DNA of 64,000 bases. Source: Proteiniphilum sp. UBA5384 (GTDB taxonomy: Bacteria; Bacteroidota; Bacteroidia; Bacteroidales; Dysgonomonadaceae). The position numbers and the translations under genes were made by a program. The notes under the pieces were generated by a model. That model was not told where the DNA came from. It did no database searches and saw nothing but the letters and a program-made list of their open reading frames with translations. Of this stretch, positions 17,445 through 26,925 are shown piece after piece. The number at the start of each line of letters is the position of its first letter. Position 1 is the first letter of the stretch. Location: positions 114,144 to 178,143 of the forward strand of contig NZ_DHOS01000032.1 in the NCBI RefSeq assembly GCF_002410825.1, given 5' to 3'.

Positions 17445-19418
17445 CTATTCCAATTCAGATATATCGATTTTACGGAACCAGATACCTTCCTCATTCCGAT
17501 ATCCTTTCTCATATAGCATAGCTATGTCTCCATCGATCAATTTAGCAATATCCGAATATGCGCCATAGAAAACAGATTGACCGGTATTTTCCACATACAT
17601 CCGTTTTTTAGTCCAGGTTTCCCCATCATTATTACTAAGCCTAAGGGTATTATTGCGCCTACTTGTTTCATGAGCAGGATTGGAAAATAAAATTCTCGCT
17701 TTACCATTTTCACCATTCAAATCATATCTGAATATGGAACCCTGGCATCCCGGCGATATTAAAGTATTATCCCGCCAACATTCTTTCCATGTAATACCAC
17801 CATCACTACTCGTGGATACAACACGATTGTTGGGAGATGTTGTTCTTCTCATATTAAGCATTAGGTCGCCATTACTAAGTTCTACTACGGTGCTTTCGTT
17901 TGTATCTGCACATGGTTCTCCTCCCAACTCCCATGTAATACCTCCGTCGTCCGAAAAGATAATATGAGAATAGGAAATACCCCCTCCTCCGTTCAACGTA
18001 TGGTTGCATGGTACAACTATCCTTCCTTTATGCGGGGAGTATGTTTTAACGATTCCATGACAAGGACCGGTGGCATACCAATTCCAATTACCCGGTTTAA
18101 CCGAGGCGGAGATTTCTTTCTCTTCAGCCCATGTTTTCCCCTCATCATCAGAATAAGTGACAAATACCCTTCGATCTCCACTTGCACCAACATTCCAACA
18201 AGTGAGTAAAATTATCCTGTTTGTTTCAGGTATATGTATTGGCACCGGATTTTGACAGCGATTTACCCCATCATCTTTCACAATTTCCAGAGGAGACCAG
18301 GTTGATCCATTATCTGTAGAGCGTTTTAGCACAATATCAATATCGCCCGTATCTTCTATGCTGTTTCTCCTTCCTTCAGCAAACGCCAAAATTGTACCAT
18401 TATTCGTCACAACCATCGAGGGAATACGGTAGGCGAAATAACCCTCATTCCCCTGAATGAATGGATTATTTCCTGTTGACCGATTTTCATTATCTCCAAC
18501 TTCAACGGTTTCGAATTCAGTATATAACGTGTCCAACATATTCTCCACCGGAAGATAGGCAGTCCTATATTTTGCGTACCCAGTTGCAATATCGTTCAGT
18601 GCAGTTGGATTTAACACTGTTTTTTCATCCAGATGGATATTGGTATACGTAAATTCAGTCCTCAATACGTATTGAGAAACTTCTCCCCAATTGAATATAA
18701 GCGAATTGTCAGTAATATTGAACTGAAGGGATTTTAACTCTACATTTTGGAGAGTGCTGCGGTATGCTTCGCCATAAATTATTGCAGGGGCTGTTTCTTT
18801 TATTATTTCCCGTCCCAGATGATCATATACCGTTAACTCAAGCAGATATTCCTTTTCCGGAAGTTCCAGTATTCGCTCAAATTTATTATTCTCTATTTCG
18901 CCTGCCTCTATTATTACCGGCTCTTGCGTGTCAATCCCTCCTATTTTAATATAAGCTACCCCAGATAAGGAGGAAAAAACACCCACAATTTGCAATCTAT
19001 TATATCCGGAGAGAATTTCAAGTGAAGTGAGTCCGGGATTCGCCCCTTCTCCCTTTTTAAGGGTAGTGAATTCTTTTTCAGTTCCATACTGAATTGAACC
19101 ATCATCAATATATGCACGGTATTTATAAGTTTGATCCGGATTTAATCCGGTAAGAGTAACTCCGAACTCAGCGCCTGACAATGTGGTACGCCGATATTTT
19201 TTGTAACCTGTTCCATCCTCTACTTCCATGCCGAACTCTGCAATAACTCTTGTTCCTGCATCTATTATACCGCCTTTGCAGACAGCGGAATTTTCTGTTA
19301 TGCCATCTACTCCAAGGGTTTCAACTTTTGCTGGCCGATGTTCAGACTCTGTATTTCCACTACAAGAAACAATTAATACAAAGTATAATATAAGAATGGC
19401 AACTATACTATATTTCAT
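17445..19418 (-). CDS. Surface sialidase lipoprotein: fn3-like, DUF4998 and GH33
   Basis: 657 residues from the ATG at 19418, which opens straight into a lipoprotein signal (LIVSC, Cys19). The in-frame ATG at 19451 adds 11 residues and is less likely. Residues about 30-120 form an fn3-like domain ending in LNPDQTYKYRAYI, 130-310 match the DUF4998 pattern (IIYGEAYRSTLQN, then FNWG, then YRTAYLPVENMLDTLYTEFETV), and 320-657 are a GH33 propeller. Catalytic residues are Arg331 (YRIP), Arg524, Arg587/588, Glu508 and Tyr621 (GAYSDI). DUF4998 is usually met in PUL lipoproteins without an enzyme, so the fusion may tether the sialidase to glycan at the cell surface. Confidence 0.92.
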   Translation of the reverse strand: MKYSIVAILILYFVLIVSCSGNTESEHRPAKVETLGVDGITENSAVCKGGIIDAGTRVIAEFGMEVEDGTGYKKYRRTTLSGAEFGVTLTGLNPDQTYKYRAYIDDGSIQYGTEKEFTTLKKGEGANPGLTSLEILSGYNRLQIVGVFSSLSGVAYIKIGGIDTQEPVIIEAGEIENNKFERILELPEKEYLLELTVYDHLGREIIKETAPAIIYGEAYRSTLQNVELKSLQFNITDNSLIFNWGEVSQYVLRTEFTYTNIHLDEKTVLNPTALNDIATGYAKYRTAYLPVENMLDTLYTEFETVEVGDNENRSTGNNPFIQGNEGYFAYRIPSMVVTNNGTILAFAEGRRNSIEDTGDIDIVLKRSTDNGSTWSPLEIVKDDGVNRCQNPVPIHIPETNRIILLTCWNVGASGDRRVFVTYSDDEGKTWAEEKEISASVKPGNWNWYATGPCHGIVKTYSPHKGRIVVPCNHTLNGGGGISYSHIIFSDDGGITWELGGEPCADTNESTVVELSNGDLMLNMRRTTSPNNRVVSTSSDGGITWKECWRDNTLISPGCQGSIFRYDLNGENGKARILFSNPAHETSRRNNTLRLSNNDGETWTKKRMYVENTGQSVFYGAYSDIAKLIDGDIAMLYEKGYRNEEGIWFRKIDISELE

Positions 19419-19528
19419 GTTTTTGAAAGTTAAGAATGATGAGTGTACCAAAGTTTACGTTTCAACTTCACACTCATCATCCAATAGTCAATTTCTACTT
19501 TAATAATCGAAAAAATAATATTTACACC

Positions 19529-20590
19529 TCAAATCTTCGTGAATCTAAAAGCTCTGAGATTAAATCCGTATCCTTCAACATAAAATTTAATTCGGTGTCT
19601 TCCTTCTGTAAAGTTCAGGACTAACGAAGGTGTTGTAAACCACCTCCAGGCATTCCAGCTATTATTACTAGGGATAGTCACTGTTCCCGTAACATTGTCA
19701 TTATCGAGTTCAAGATGAAAGCTACTTCCATCATATCTTGCAGAGAGACTCACTTCCACCCGATAATCTCCCGGCTCTTCCACTTCTATAGTATAAACAA
19801 GCCACTCACCAACTGCTATGTTCCCAATATTGACTCCTTTGCCTTCAATATCTACTTGGGGGCTTCCGTTGTCGCCATTGTCTTGTCTATAGGTATTTCC
19901 CCTTATAGTAGCATCATCGTGAAAAGCGAACCCTTCTCCTCCGGTATCAAAGTTCGCTGCAGGCAACTCATATGGAGCGTTGGCAGAAAGGATATGAGGC
20001 CCTAAAAATGAGCGGGTATAAGCAGCATCTACGGTAAGAGTTTTTACAATATCTCCAATACGATATGTAATTGTAGTCACCCCTTCTCTTACAATAGATA
20101 ATGCACCACTGGCATTTACAGTTACAATACTTTCATCCTCTGATGTCCATGAATCGGAAGGAATATCGTTTGTATTATCAGGAATGAGGGTAACAAGAAT
20201 AGTCTTTGCTTGCCCAGGTAACATTTCCAGATATGTGTCGCTCAGTTCTACGTTTTGAAGTGGAATTCTCACTAATGCTGTTAAAGGTATTTTGGTTTGA
20301 ATATTTCCACTACTTACAGTAATATCAGTGTACCCTTCACTTATCACCTTCACCAAACCATTGTCATCTACAGTGGCGATATCAGTGTTTTCACTCTTCC
20401 AACGATATTCATACGTACCATCCGATGGACTGGCTATCAACTGTATCTCGTCCTCCACAAACAAATTGAGAGATAACATATTCACATATATGTTTTTTTC
20501 TACATCTCTTCTGACATACTCATCACAAGAAACAAATCCAATAAGAACAAAGAGAACTGTTATATATTTTAAAAAAATTGTTTTCATCAT
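19529..20590 (-). CDS. Surface glycan-binding lipoprotein: two Big2 domains and CBM6
   Basis: 353 residues with lipobox GFVSC (Cys22). Two bacterial Ig-like (Big2) domains occupy about 28-105 and 110-190, with the typical pattern WKSENTDIATVDDNGLVKV and a second copy ending in SGALSIVREG. The C-terminal 150 residues match carbohydrate-binding module family 6 (GEWLVYTIEVEEPGDYRVEVSLS, then a closing RHRIKFYVEGYGFNLRAF). No catalytic domain is present, so it is a candidate surface glycan-binding protein. Its position after SusC, SusD and a SusE/F-like lipoprotein is where Sus-type loci place such proteins. Confidence 0.87.
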   Translation of the reverse strand: MMKTIFLKYITVLFVLIGFVSCDEYVRRDVEKNIYVNMLSLNLFVEDEIQLIASPSDGTYEYRWKSENTDIATVDDNGLVKVISEGYTDITVSSGNIQTKIPLTALVRIPLQNVELSDTYLEMLPGQAKTILVTLIPDNTNDIPSDSWTSEDESIVTVNASGALSIVREGVTTITYRIGDIVKTLTVDAAYTRSFLGPHILSANAPYELPAANFDTGGEGFAFHDDATIRGNTYRQDNGDNGSPQVDIEGKGVNIGNIAVGEWLVYTIEVEEPGDYRVEVSLSARYDGSSFHLELDNDNVTGTVTIPSNNSWNAWRWFTTPSLVLNFTEGRHRIKFYVEGYGFNLRAFRFTKI

Positions 20591-20645
20591 TTTAAATAAA
20601 ATTGTTGATACTTATCACACCATATTATTCCTCATATAATCATTA

Positions 20646-21656
20646 CTAATCAAACTCCTCTGATTCTTCATTGGGATTGAATTGCAAACGTAACTCCTCC
20701 TTAAATTCATATATCTTATTATCTGATTTATACTCATATCTTAAACGAAAAGTTTTATATGTTTGAAATCCATCATCTTCAATAAAAAAAGTATTATTAT
20801 AAAAAGGATCCCCATCCATTTGAGTGACTTCAATATTCTTGTACGGTGAAATTGCAACTCTGTTGTCCTCATCTATCGTCAATAATATGGCAAACTTATT
20901 AAAGGTCGATGCTATAGCTTCATAGGTTTCGTTTCCAGCCATAATCCTCACCTGATTTTCAGTTATTGGATGCATCACTTTGGTACCCGGCATTTGTAAT
21001 TCATATGTTTCTCCTTTTTCACTCATTCTGGCATTCATATTGTATACAGTATTACCATCGCCTGCGGCCCATCGATTTTTAATCCTCACACTATAAATAA
21101 TATAGCTCTTGTCCGGATTAACTTCATAAGCAGAATGCGACTCCACTCTTAATGGAATACCATATTCATGATCCGGCGATAAACCATCCGGCCTCACTCG
21201 TATCGGCAATCTCCCACGAATTTCACCGTCAGGAATAGTGAATTCAAAGTTCTCAATATCATAATTACTTTCCGGCATGGGGAGTACGTATTTAGCCTTA
21301 TCCACATCAAAATTCATTTTATTGAAAGCATTTAAATAATACGGGTCCTCCACCATTTTCACCACAATATTCTTTGTTGTCGGATTTGTCCCCCCCAACG
21401 AAGCAGCTACATACCCTACCGATTCTTTGCCCAACAAATGAAATTTACGTGACACATTATCGTTTTCACTTATTAAAGCAAAAACGTTCTTGTATTGTTC
21501 TTTCTCGAAGACTTCATCCCTGTCACAGGCGACAAGAGCCAGTGCAAGCATAATTAATGAGAAGAACATACCCTTGCCCATTTTCCCTAAATGGGCAAAA
21601 TCATTCCCATTGGCATTATTTATACCGTATCTAAAATTCTTACTTTTCATCTTCAT
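20646..21656 (-). CDS. DUF1735/DUF4361-type surface lipoprotein (SusE/F position)
   Basis: 336 residues. The lipobox LALVAC (Cys44) follows an unusually long hydrophilic leader, so an internal ATG (codon 26 or 30) may be the true start. After the anchor the sequence fits the BT_3987/DUF1735 N-terminal domain (about 50-195) and a DUF4361-like C-terminal beta domain (about 200-330). Such proteins are surface-exposed companions of SusC/SusD that bind glycan and have no enzymatic motif. The gene is 12 bases after susD and 55 before the CBM6 lipoprotein gene, within the same operon. Confidence 0.82.
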   Translation of the reverse strand: MKMKSKNFRYGINNANGNDFAHLGKMGKGMFFSLIMLALALVACDRDEVFEKEQYKNVFALISENDNVSRKFHLLGKESVGYVAASLGGTNPTTKNIVVKMVEDPYYLNAFNKMNFDVDKAKYVLPMPESNYDIENFEFTIPDGEIRGRLPIRVRPDGLSPDHEYGIPLRVESHSAYEVNPDKSYIIYSVRIKNRWAAGDGNTVYNMNARMSEKGETYELQMPGTKVMHPITENQVRIMAGNETYEAIASTFNKFAILLTIDEDNRVAISPYKNIEVTQMDGDPFYNNTFFIEDDGFQTYKTFRLRYEYKSDNKIYEFKEELRLQFNPNEESEEFD

Positions 21657-21668
21657 AAGATTTAAAAA

Positions 21669-23756
21669 TTAATCCTCCCAACCAGGGTTTTGATCTAATG
21701 ATGGTAAAATTCTTACCTCTCTCAATGGGATAGGTAATAGTATTAATCGTCTATTGACAACTCTGGCTCCAATTCTGGAAGTATTCGGAATAACTTTATT
21801 ATAAAAGACTTCTTTTGATCCTTCCACGTTCATACCTTTAATGGGGACGTTTTCTGTTGCTTCGTATATACCCCATCTTCTGACATCGTAATATCTGCGA
21901 TTCTCGAAAAGAAATTCAATCATTCGCTCTTTCTCAATCATATTTTGAACGGTTTGTCTGTCTTCACTCCCGTTCAGACCCGGTAATCCCGCTCGATACC
22001 TCACTTGGTTAAAAGCCCTTTTAATTTCGGCCATATCCCGCGTAAGAACCTGTTCCTTCCCATCAGCTTCTACAGTATGGCTTTCAGTCAAATTATTCAA
22101 TGCTTCCGCATAACTTAACAACACTTCCGCATAACGGAGAATAGGAAATGCTTTGTCCATTCTATGTGCATTTGTACCACCCCATGCATCGTTAGGGTGT
22201 ATATACTTTTTAATAACATAGCCCGTAATCGGATGATCCTGAGGAGCACTAACACCACCCTTTCCATTAGGAGAATCATAATAATAAGTGATGGTCTGAT
22301 TGTATTGTCCTGATGACGTGGAAGATGTCATAGGCCAAAAGCACTCACTAAATCCTACCGAAGCGTAAAAACGCATTTCACGATTGTGGTACATATTACT
22401 TACCCCTGCATTAAGTCTGTAGCCTGAAAATATTTTGACTTCATTTGTGAACCCTGATTCACTGTAAGGGTATTCCGTACTCGAATCGTCAATAGCTCTG
22501 CCATCAACAGTAGCATAGGCATCTATAACTTTCTGGGTAACACTCAATCCATTCCATCCACTCAATTTTTGAGGAAAAGACATACGTGTATTATTGCGGA
22601 TAGAATTACTCCTTATACCCCACACATATTCAGGGTTAACTGGTATTACAGATTCTCCCGTAAACATATCGGAGTATGATTTAAAATGATCTATTCCGGC
22701 AGCTCCGTCAGGCCATTCATTATAATAGCCCGGATCGGATGTCACCCCGGTGGGTAATGGAGGAGTTTCCGAATCTGCTACTACCGTATGCAATTTATAA
22801 CGTTTTCCACCCGCCCCATCCAGGTCCATTACTTTTTTTGCAGCAGCTGCGGCTATTGCCCATCTTTTCTCATCATATGTTTGTGACACATAGGGGACAC
22901 CATCTACAGATCGTTTCCAATTACCGAATGCTCTTCTGGCCGCATCTCCTCCATTATATAAAGGGCTAGCATGAATCAACCTAATACGGGCGACCAAACC
23001 ATATGCAGCACCCTGCGTGGGTAACCCGAATTCCATGAGAGATCTACTTGCGGGAAGGTATATAGCGGCTTCTTCAAGTTCATTGCATATATATTCAACA
23101 GCTTCATCGTAAGTACTTCTTGCACGGTCATAATAAGGAAGTTGTTCATTTGACTCCATTACTTCATCATCAAGCAGGATAGGAGGACCAAAATCAACCA
23201 GTATATTATAATATGCATAGGCTCTTATAAAACGAGTTGTACCAAGTATCTCGAACCGATCACGGGTTGTCATATCTTTTGCCTCATCAATCCGGTTAAA
23301 TATGGTGTTACATTTGCGAATAATCTGGTATAGTTTTCCCCATGTATTAAATGAGTACATATTATCAGGAGTTATTTCACCTAACACATATCTCATTCCG
23401 TTGTAACTGCTTGTGGTGAGGAAACTTGTAAAAGCCTCATCTGTTGCCAGCGGCCCCGGAGTATAGTTATTCTGAAATATCGCTCCTTCATCAGGAAATA
23501 AGTTTGCCGCATCCCACATATACGCTTTTATATATCTTGTATTAGAGAAAACAGAATCCAATTTCATTTCATCGCTAAAATAATCGTCTATACTCAAAAA
23601 GTCTTTACAAGAAGAGGATGCAAGAAGGATTGAAAAAGTAAAAATCGTTGAAATAAACAATTTTCCCCATTTCTTCTTTCGCCTACCGGCATTTTCGGAG
23701 TCTACCGATATACCCTTGTTTGAAGAAGGAGTATGATAGAAATCATATATTTTCAT
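21669..23756 (-). CDS. susD: SusD/RagB-family nutrient-binding lipoprotein
   Basis: 695 residues. Lipobox ASSSC (Cys50) comes after a long charged leader (RRKKKW), so the annotated start could be slightly too far upstream. The mature protein has the helical SusD fold with TPR-like segments and the typical C-terminal block (MIEKERMIEFLFENRRYYDVRRWG). SusD proteins cap the SusC barrel at the cell surface and capture oligosaccharides. The gene is 12 bases downstream of susC. Given the sialidases and NanA in the cluster, the ligand is probably a sialylated or desialylated glycoprotein glycan, which is an inference from context. Confidence 0.95.
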   Translation of the reverse strand: MKIYDFYHTPSSNKGISVDSENAGRRKKKWGKLFISTIFTFSILLASSSCKDFLSIDDYFSDEMKLDSVFSNTRYIKAYMWDAANLFPDEGAIFQNNYTPGPLATDEAFTSFLTTSSYNGMRYVLGEITPDNMYSFNTWGKLYQIIRKCNTIFNRIDEAKDMTTRDRFEILGTTRFIRAYAYYNILVDFGPPILLDDEVMESNEQLPYYDRARSTYDEAVEYICNELEEAAIYLPASRSLMEFGLPTQGAAYGLVARIRLIHASPLYNGGDAARRAFGNWKRSVDGVPYVSQTYDEKRWAIAAAAAKKVMDLDGAGGKRYKLHTVVADSETPPLPTGVTSDPGYYNEWPDGAAGIDHFKSYSDMFTGESVIPVNPEYVWGIRSNSIRNNTRMSFPQKLSGWNGLSVTQKVIDAYATVDGRAIDDSSTEYPYSESGFTNEVKIFSGYRLNAGVSNMYHNREMRFYASVGFSECFWPMTSSTSSGQYNQTITYYYDSPNGKGGVSAPQDHPITGYVIKKYIHPNDAWGGTNAHRMDKAFPILRYAEVLLSYAEALNNLTESHTVEADGKEQVLTRDMAEIKRAFNQVRYRAGLPGLNGSEDRQTVQNMIEKERMIEFLFENRRYYDVRRWGIYEATENVPIKGMNVEGSKEVFYNKVIPNTSRIGARVVNRRLILLPIPLREVRILPSLDQNPGWED

Positions 23757-23768
23757 TTTATTTATATT

Positions 23769-26700
23769 TTATAAATTAATATACAGTTGCAGTGCATATG
23801 TTGTAGGTATAGGATATATTTCACCGTTCCGGTGTGCTTGCTCTGGATCAAATAATTTTACTTTATCCCATAACAGCAGGTTATTGCCTACTAACTGAAG
23901 GTCGATAGAAGCAATTTTCAGTTTTCTGAGGAAGTCGTTTTTCAGATTATAATTAATCGTTACTTCCTGCAATCTCAGGTAGCGCGCATCACCTTTCCAG
24001 AAATCAGATATCTGGGAATTATTTTCATTGTATCCATAGGAAAGTCTGGGGAACCGGGCATTTGGATTTTCAGCATATTTAAGATCAATTCCATGTTCAA
24101 TCGCATAATCTCTGGGGATCCAGCGATTAGCAGGATCATTTACGATGGTGAGAACATTTCCATTTTCACCCCTGAAAAACGGGACATATCCCATCCCATT
24201 GCGACCTACATTTGGAACATTATAGCCCACATGAAAAAAGTCTGTTTTACCTGTTCCTTTAAACAACACTCCTATTGTCAGATCCTTATACCTGAACTCA
24301 CCTCCAAAGCCATACATAAGTAATGGATAGGTGCTATAAGACAATGGTGTCATGTCGTTCGTATTAATCACACCATCCCCATTCACGTCCCGATATTTGA
24401 TATCTCCCGGCATCACATTGCCAAACTGAGCGGGGCTGTTATTTACATCATCCCAATCCTTGAATAAACCAATGGCATGATATCCCCTAATCGTGCCATG
24501 AGGATAACCCGATGCGTCCTGATACGGATAAGGCGGGTTGGCTTCTTCCCAATGTTGAACATTATTTCTGGAATAGGTGTAATTACCCCGGATGGTAAAA
24601 CTCATATTCCTCTTGAGATCTTGTGTGAAAGCAATATTTCCGTCTGATCCGTAGCTACTCATCTTCCCTATATTACTGTAGGGTTTTGTAATCAGACCGG
24701 CATAATCCGGTACTTGAACACGCTGCATAAAAATACCATCCCTTACATCATTAAACATATCGACAACAAGGGAAATTTTTTCATTAAAGAGTCGTGTTTC
24801 AATTCCAATATTCGCCTTAATGGCTTTTTCCCATCTGAGATTATCCGCACCAATTCTTGATTCGCCGACGGTTTCAAGGGATGCGGATGTTCCCCACGGA
24901 TTTCCGCTACCCAGGTTAACCATTGTCAGGTAAGGAAACCGAAGGTTACTGATACGGTCATTCCCCACCGAACCATATGATCCTCTTATTTTAAAGAAAT
25001 CAATAAAGGGTAACGATTTTGTCAAAAAGTCGTAATTTGAGGGAACCCATCCTAATGCTATAGAAGGGAAAAAACCATATTGTCTTCCAGGCTGAAAATT
25101 CTCAGATCCGGTATATCCGAAATTAAAATCGATCATATATGTATCCCTGAGCCCGTAAGTCAGTCGGCTCGAAACACCCTGATAACGAAGAGGAATAGCT
25201 GTAAGGTTGTTCGTCGCATCACTGGCTTTTTTCTCATCACTCAAATAATAATAGACCAAACCCGAAACCCGATGCTCATCAGCAATCAGTTGCTCATAAT
25301 TGAGGGTAGATTCAAAATGATACTTTCTGAACTGATCTGTACTCCTACTATAAGAAATATCTCCTTCCGGTACCCGAAGAATAGTAATAAGATCCCCTTT
25401 TTGGTCCCGACCTACGGCCTGATATAATGGCGGATTCAAAAGGCGATTTTCACTAAAGTAACTATCAATATCGTATGCACCCTGCACCTTGATGGATAAT
25501 CCTTTCACCAACATGGAAAGATCTTGGTCAAGTGCGAGAGTAAACTTTCCATTAAACGCTTGCTTTAACCTCCTTCCCATATAATTTATCTGTACTAATG
25601 GTGATGTGAGTGAACCGGATCCTGAAGCGGGGAATTGTCCATTAGAATACATCTTCGGAAGTAATAAGGGATTCAGGCTTGATTGGGCATTCCAAATATA
25701 GTTTGTGCTTGCGACTCCGGGATCTTTTTGGTCGGAAAGGAATCCATCAGTACCAAAATAGAGTGTTGTATTAGGAGATAATTCCAGATCAATATTCGCT
25801 CTGTAAGAATAGGTATTATATCCAACATTCGCTGCATATAAACTATTTTTATCGGTGTTATAGGCTGCAGTTTCACTACTTACTCCCAAACTGAGAAAAT
25901 ATCTCGCTACTTGAGCACCACCTCGGGCGCTCACATAATACGATTGTCGTAATCCGGTATTCCTCAATACTTCATCTTGCCAATTTATATCGGGATATAG
26001 GTCAGGATCGGTCCCATCCTTAATAATATCTAATTCTACATTAGAATAAAGGGGGGATTCATTTCGCACTTCCCTTGCTTCATTTGCTAACAATGCGTAA
26101 TCATAAGCCCTTAAATATTCAGGGACTCTATTAAGCCGTGAAATGGTATAATTAACACGTCCGGTAATAGAAAGCTTTCCTGCCTGACCTCTTTTAGTTG
26201 TGACAAGAACCACACCGTTGGCGCCCCTTACCCCATAAACTGCAGTTGCGGAAGCATCTTTTAAAACTGAAAAGCTTTCAATATCGGCCGGATCAATCGA
26301 ATTAAGGTTCCCCTCTAATCCATCTATTAGTACTAATGCACTTGAGTTAGCCCCGAATGTACCGATACCCCTCACCCAAAATTCTGAAATGTTTCTTCCT
26401 GGCTCACCACTTGTTTGCATCGATATAACACCTGGAACACGACCTCCTAATAAATTAGTAACAGATGTTGCAGGCGTTTGAAGTTCACCCACATCAACAC
26501 TCGTTACGGCTGCAACAGTAGATATTCTTCTTTGCGTGCCCATACCCATTACCACAAGTTCTTCCAGTTCTTGCGCAACGTTCTCGAATTTAATAATAAG
26601 ATCTTTTTTTTCTCCTGTAGCCAGATATTCTATTTGCTCATATCCTACAAAGGAAAATACGATCACATCATTCATGCTAGCCCTAATACTAAATTTCCCT

Positions 26701-26879
26701 TCGGAATCAGTCGACGTGCCAACACTAATCTTATCCCGTAAATATACCGTGGCCCCAGGTAGAGGAAAGTCTGTTTCATCATAAACCACACCTTCAATCA
26801 GGAATGTTCTGTCCTGGGCGAATAGCTGGATACAAAATGATGATAAGATCAATAAAATACATATTGTATGTTTCATCAT
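23769..26879 (-). CDS. susC: SusC/RagA-family TonB-dependent outer-membrane transporter
   Basis: 1036 residues from the ATG at 26879, which opens into a signal peptide (MMKHTICILLILSSFCIQLFAQ). An upstream ATG at 26963 overlaps the preceding gene and is rejected. Residues about 25-105 form the carboxypeptidase-regulatory-like domain, followed by the plug (about 115-235, with TAVYGVRGANGVVLVTTKRGQ) and a 22-strand barrel. It imports oligosaccharides into the periplasm using TonB/ExbBD energy, with SusD as surface lid. It starts 46 bases after the IPT/NHL lipoprotein gene and is 12 bases from susD, so the three are probably cotranscribed. Confidence 0.95.
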   Translation of the reverse strand: MMKHTICILLILSSFCIQLFAQDRTFLIEGVVYDETDFPLPGATVYLRDKISVGTSTDSEGKFSIRASMNDVIVFSFVGYEQIEYLATGEKKDLIIKFENVAQELEELVVMGMGTQRRISTVAAVTSVDVGELQTPATSVTNLLGGRVPGVISMQTSGEPGRNISEFWVRGIGTFGANSSALVLIDGLEGNLNSIDPADIESFSVLKDASATAVYGVRGANGVVLVTTKRGQAGKLSITGRVNYTISRLNRVPEYLRAYDYALLANEAREVRNESPLYSNVELDIIKDGTDPDLYPDINWQDEVLRNTGLRQSYYVSARGGAQVARYFLSLGVSSETAAYNTDKNSLYAANVGYNTYSYRANIDLELSPNTTLYFGTDGFLSDQKDPGVASTNYIWNAQSSLNPLLLPKMYSNGQFPASGSGSLTSPLVQINYMGRRLKQAFNGKFTLALDQDLSMLVKGLSIKVQGAYDIDSYFSENRLLNPPLYQAVGRDQKGDLITILRVPEGDISYSRSTDQFRKYHFESTLNYEQLIADEHRVSGLVYYYLSDEKKASDATNNLTAIPLRYQGVSSRLTYGLRDTYMIDFNFGYTGSENFQPGRQYGFFPSIALGWVPSNYDFLTKSLPFIDFFKIRGSYGSVGNDRISNLRFPYLTMVNLGSGNPWGTSASLETVGESRIGADNLRWEKAIKANIGIETRLFNEKISLVVDMFNDVRDGIFMQRVQVPDYAGLITKPYSNIGKMSSYGSDGNIAFTQDLKRNMSFTIRGNYTYSRNNVQHWEEANPPYPYQDASGYPHGTIRGYHAIGLFKDWDDVNNSPAQFGNVMPGDIKYRDVNGDGVINTNDMTPLSYSTYPLLMYGFGGEFRYKDLTIGVLFKGTGKTDFFHVGYNVPNVGRNGMGYVPFFRGENGNVLTIVNDPANRWIPRDYAIEHGIDLKYAENPNARFPRLSYGYNENNSQISDFWKGDARYLRLQEVTINYNLKNDFLRKLKIASIDLQLVGNNLLLWDKVKLFDPEQAHRNGEIYPIPTTYALQLYINL

Positions 26880-26925
26880 GCTTATTCTGTTATGTTTATC
26901 ATTGATTAATAATAGATCTTTTTTA

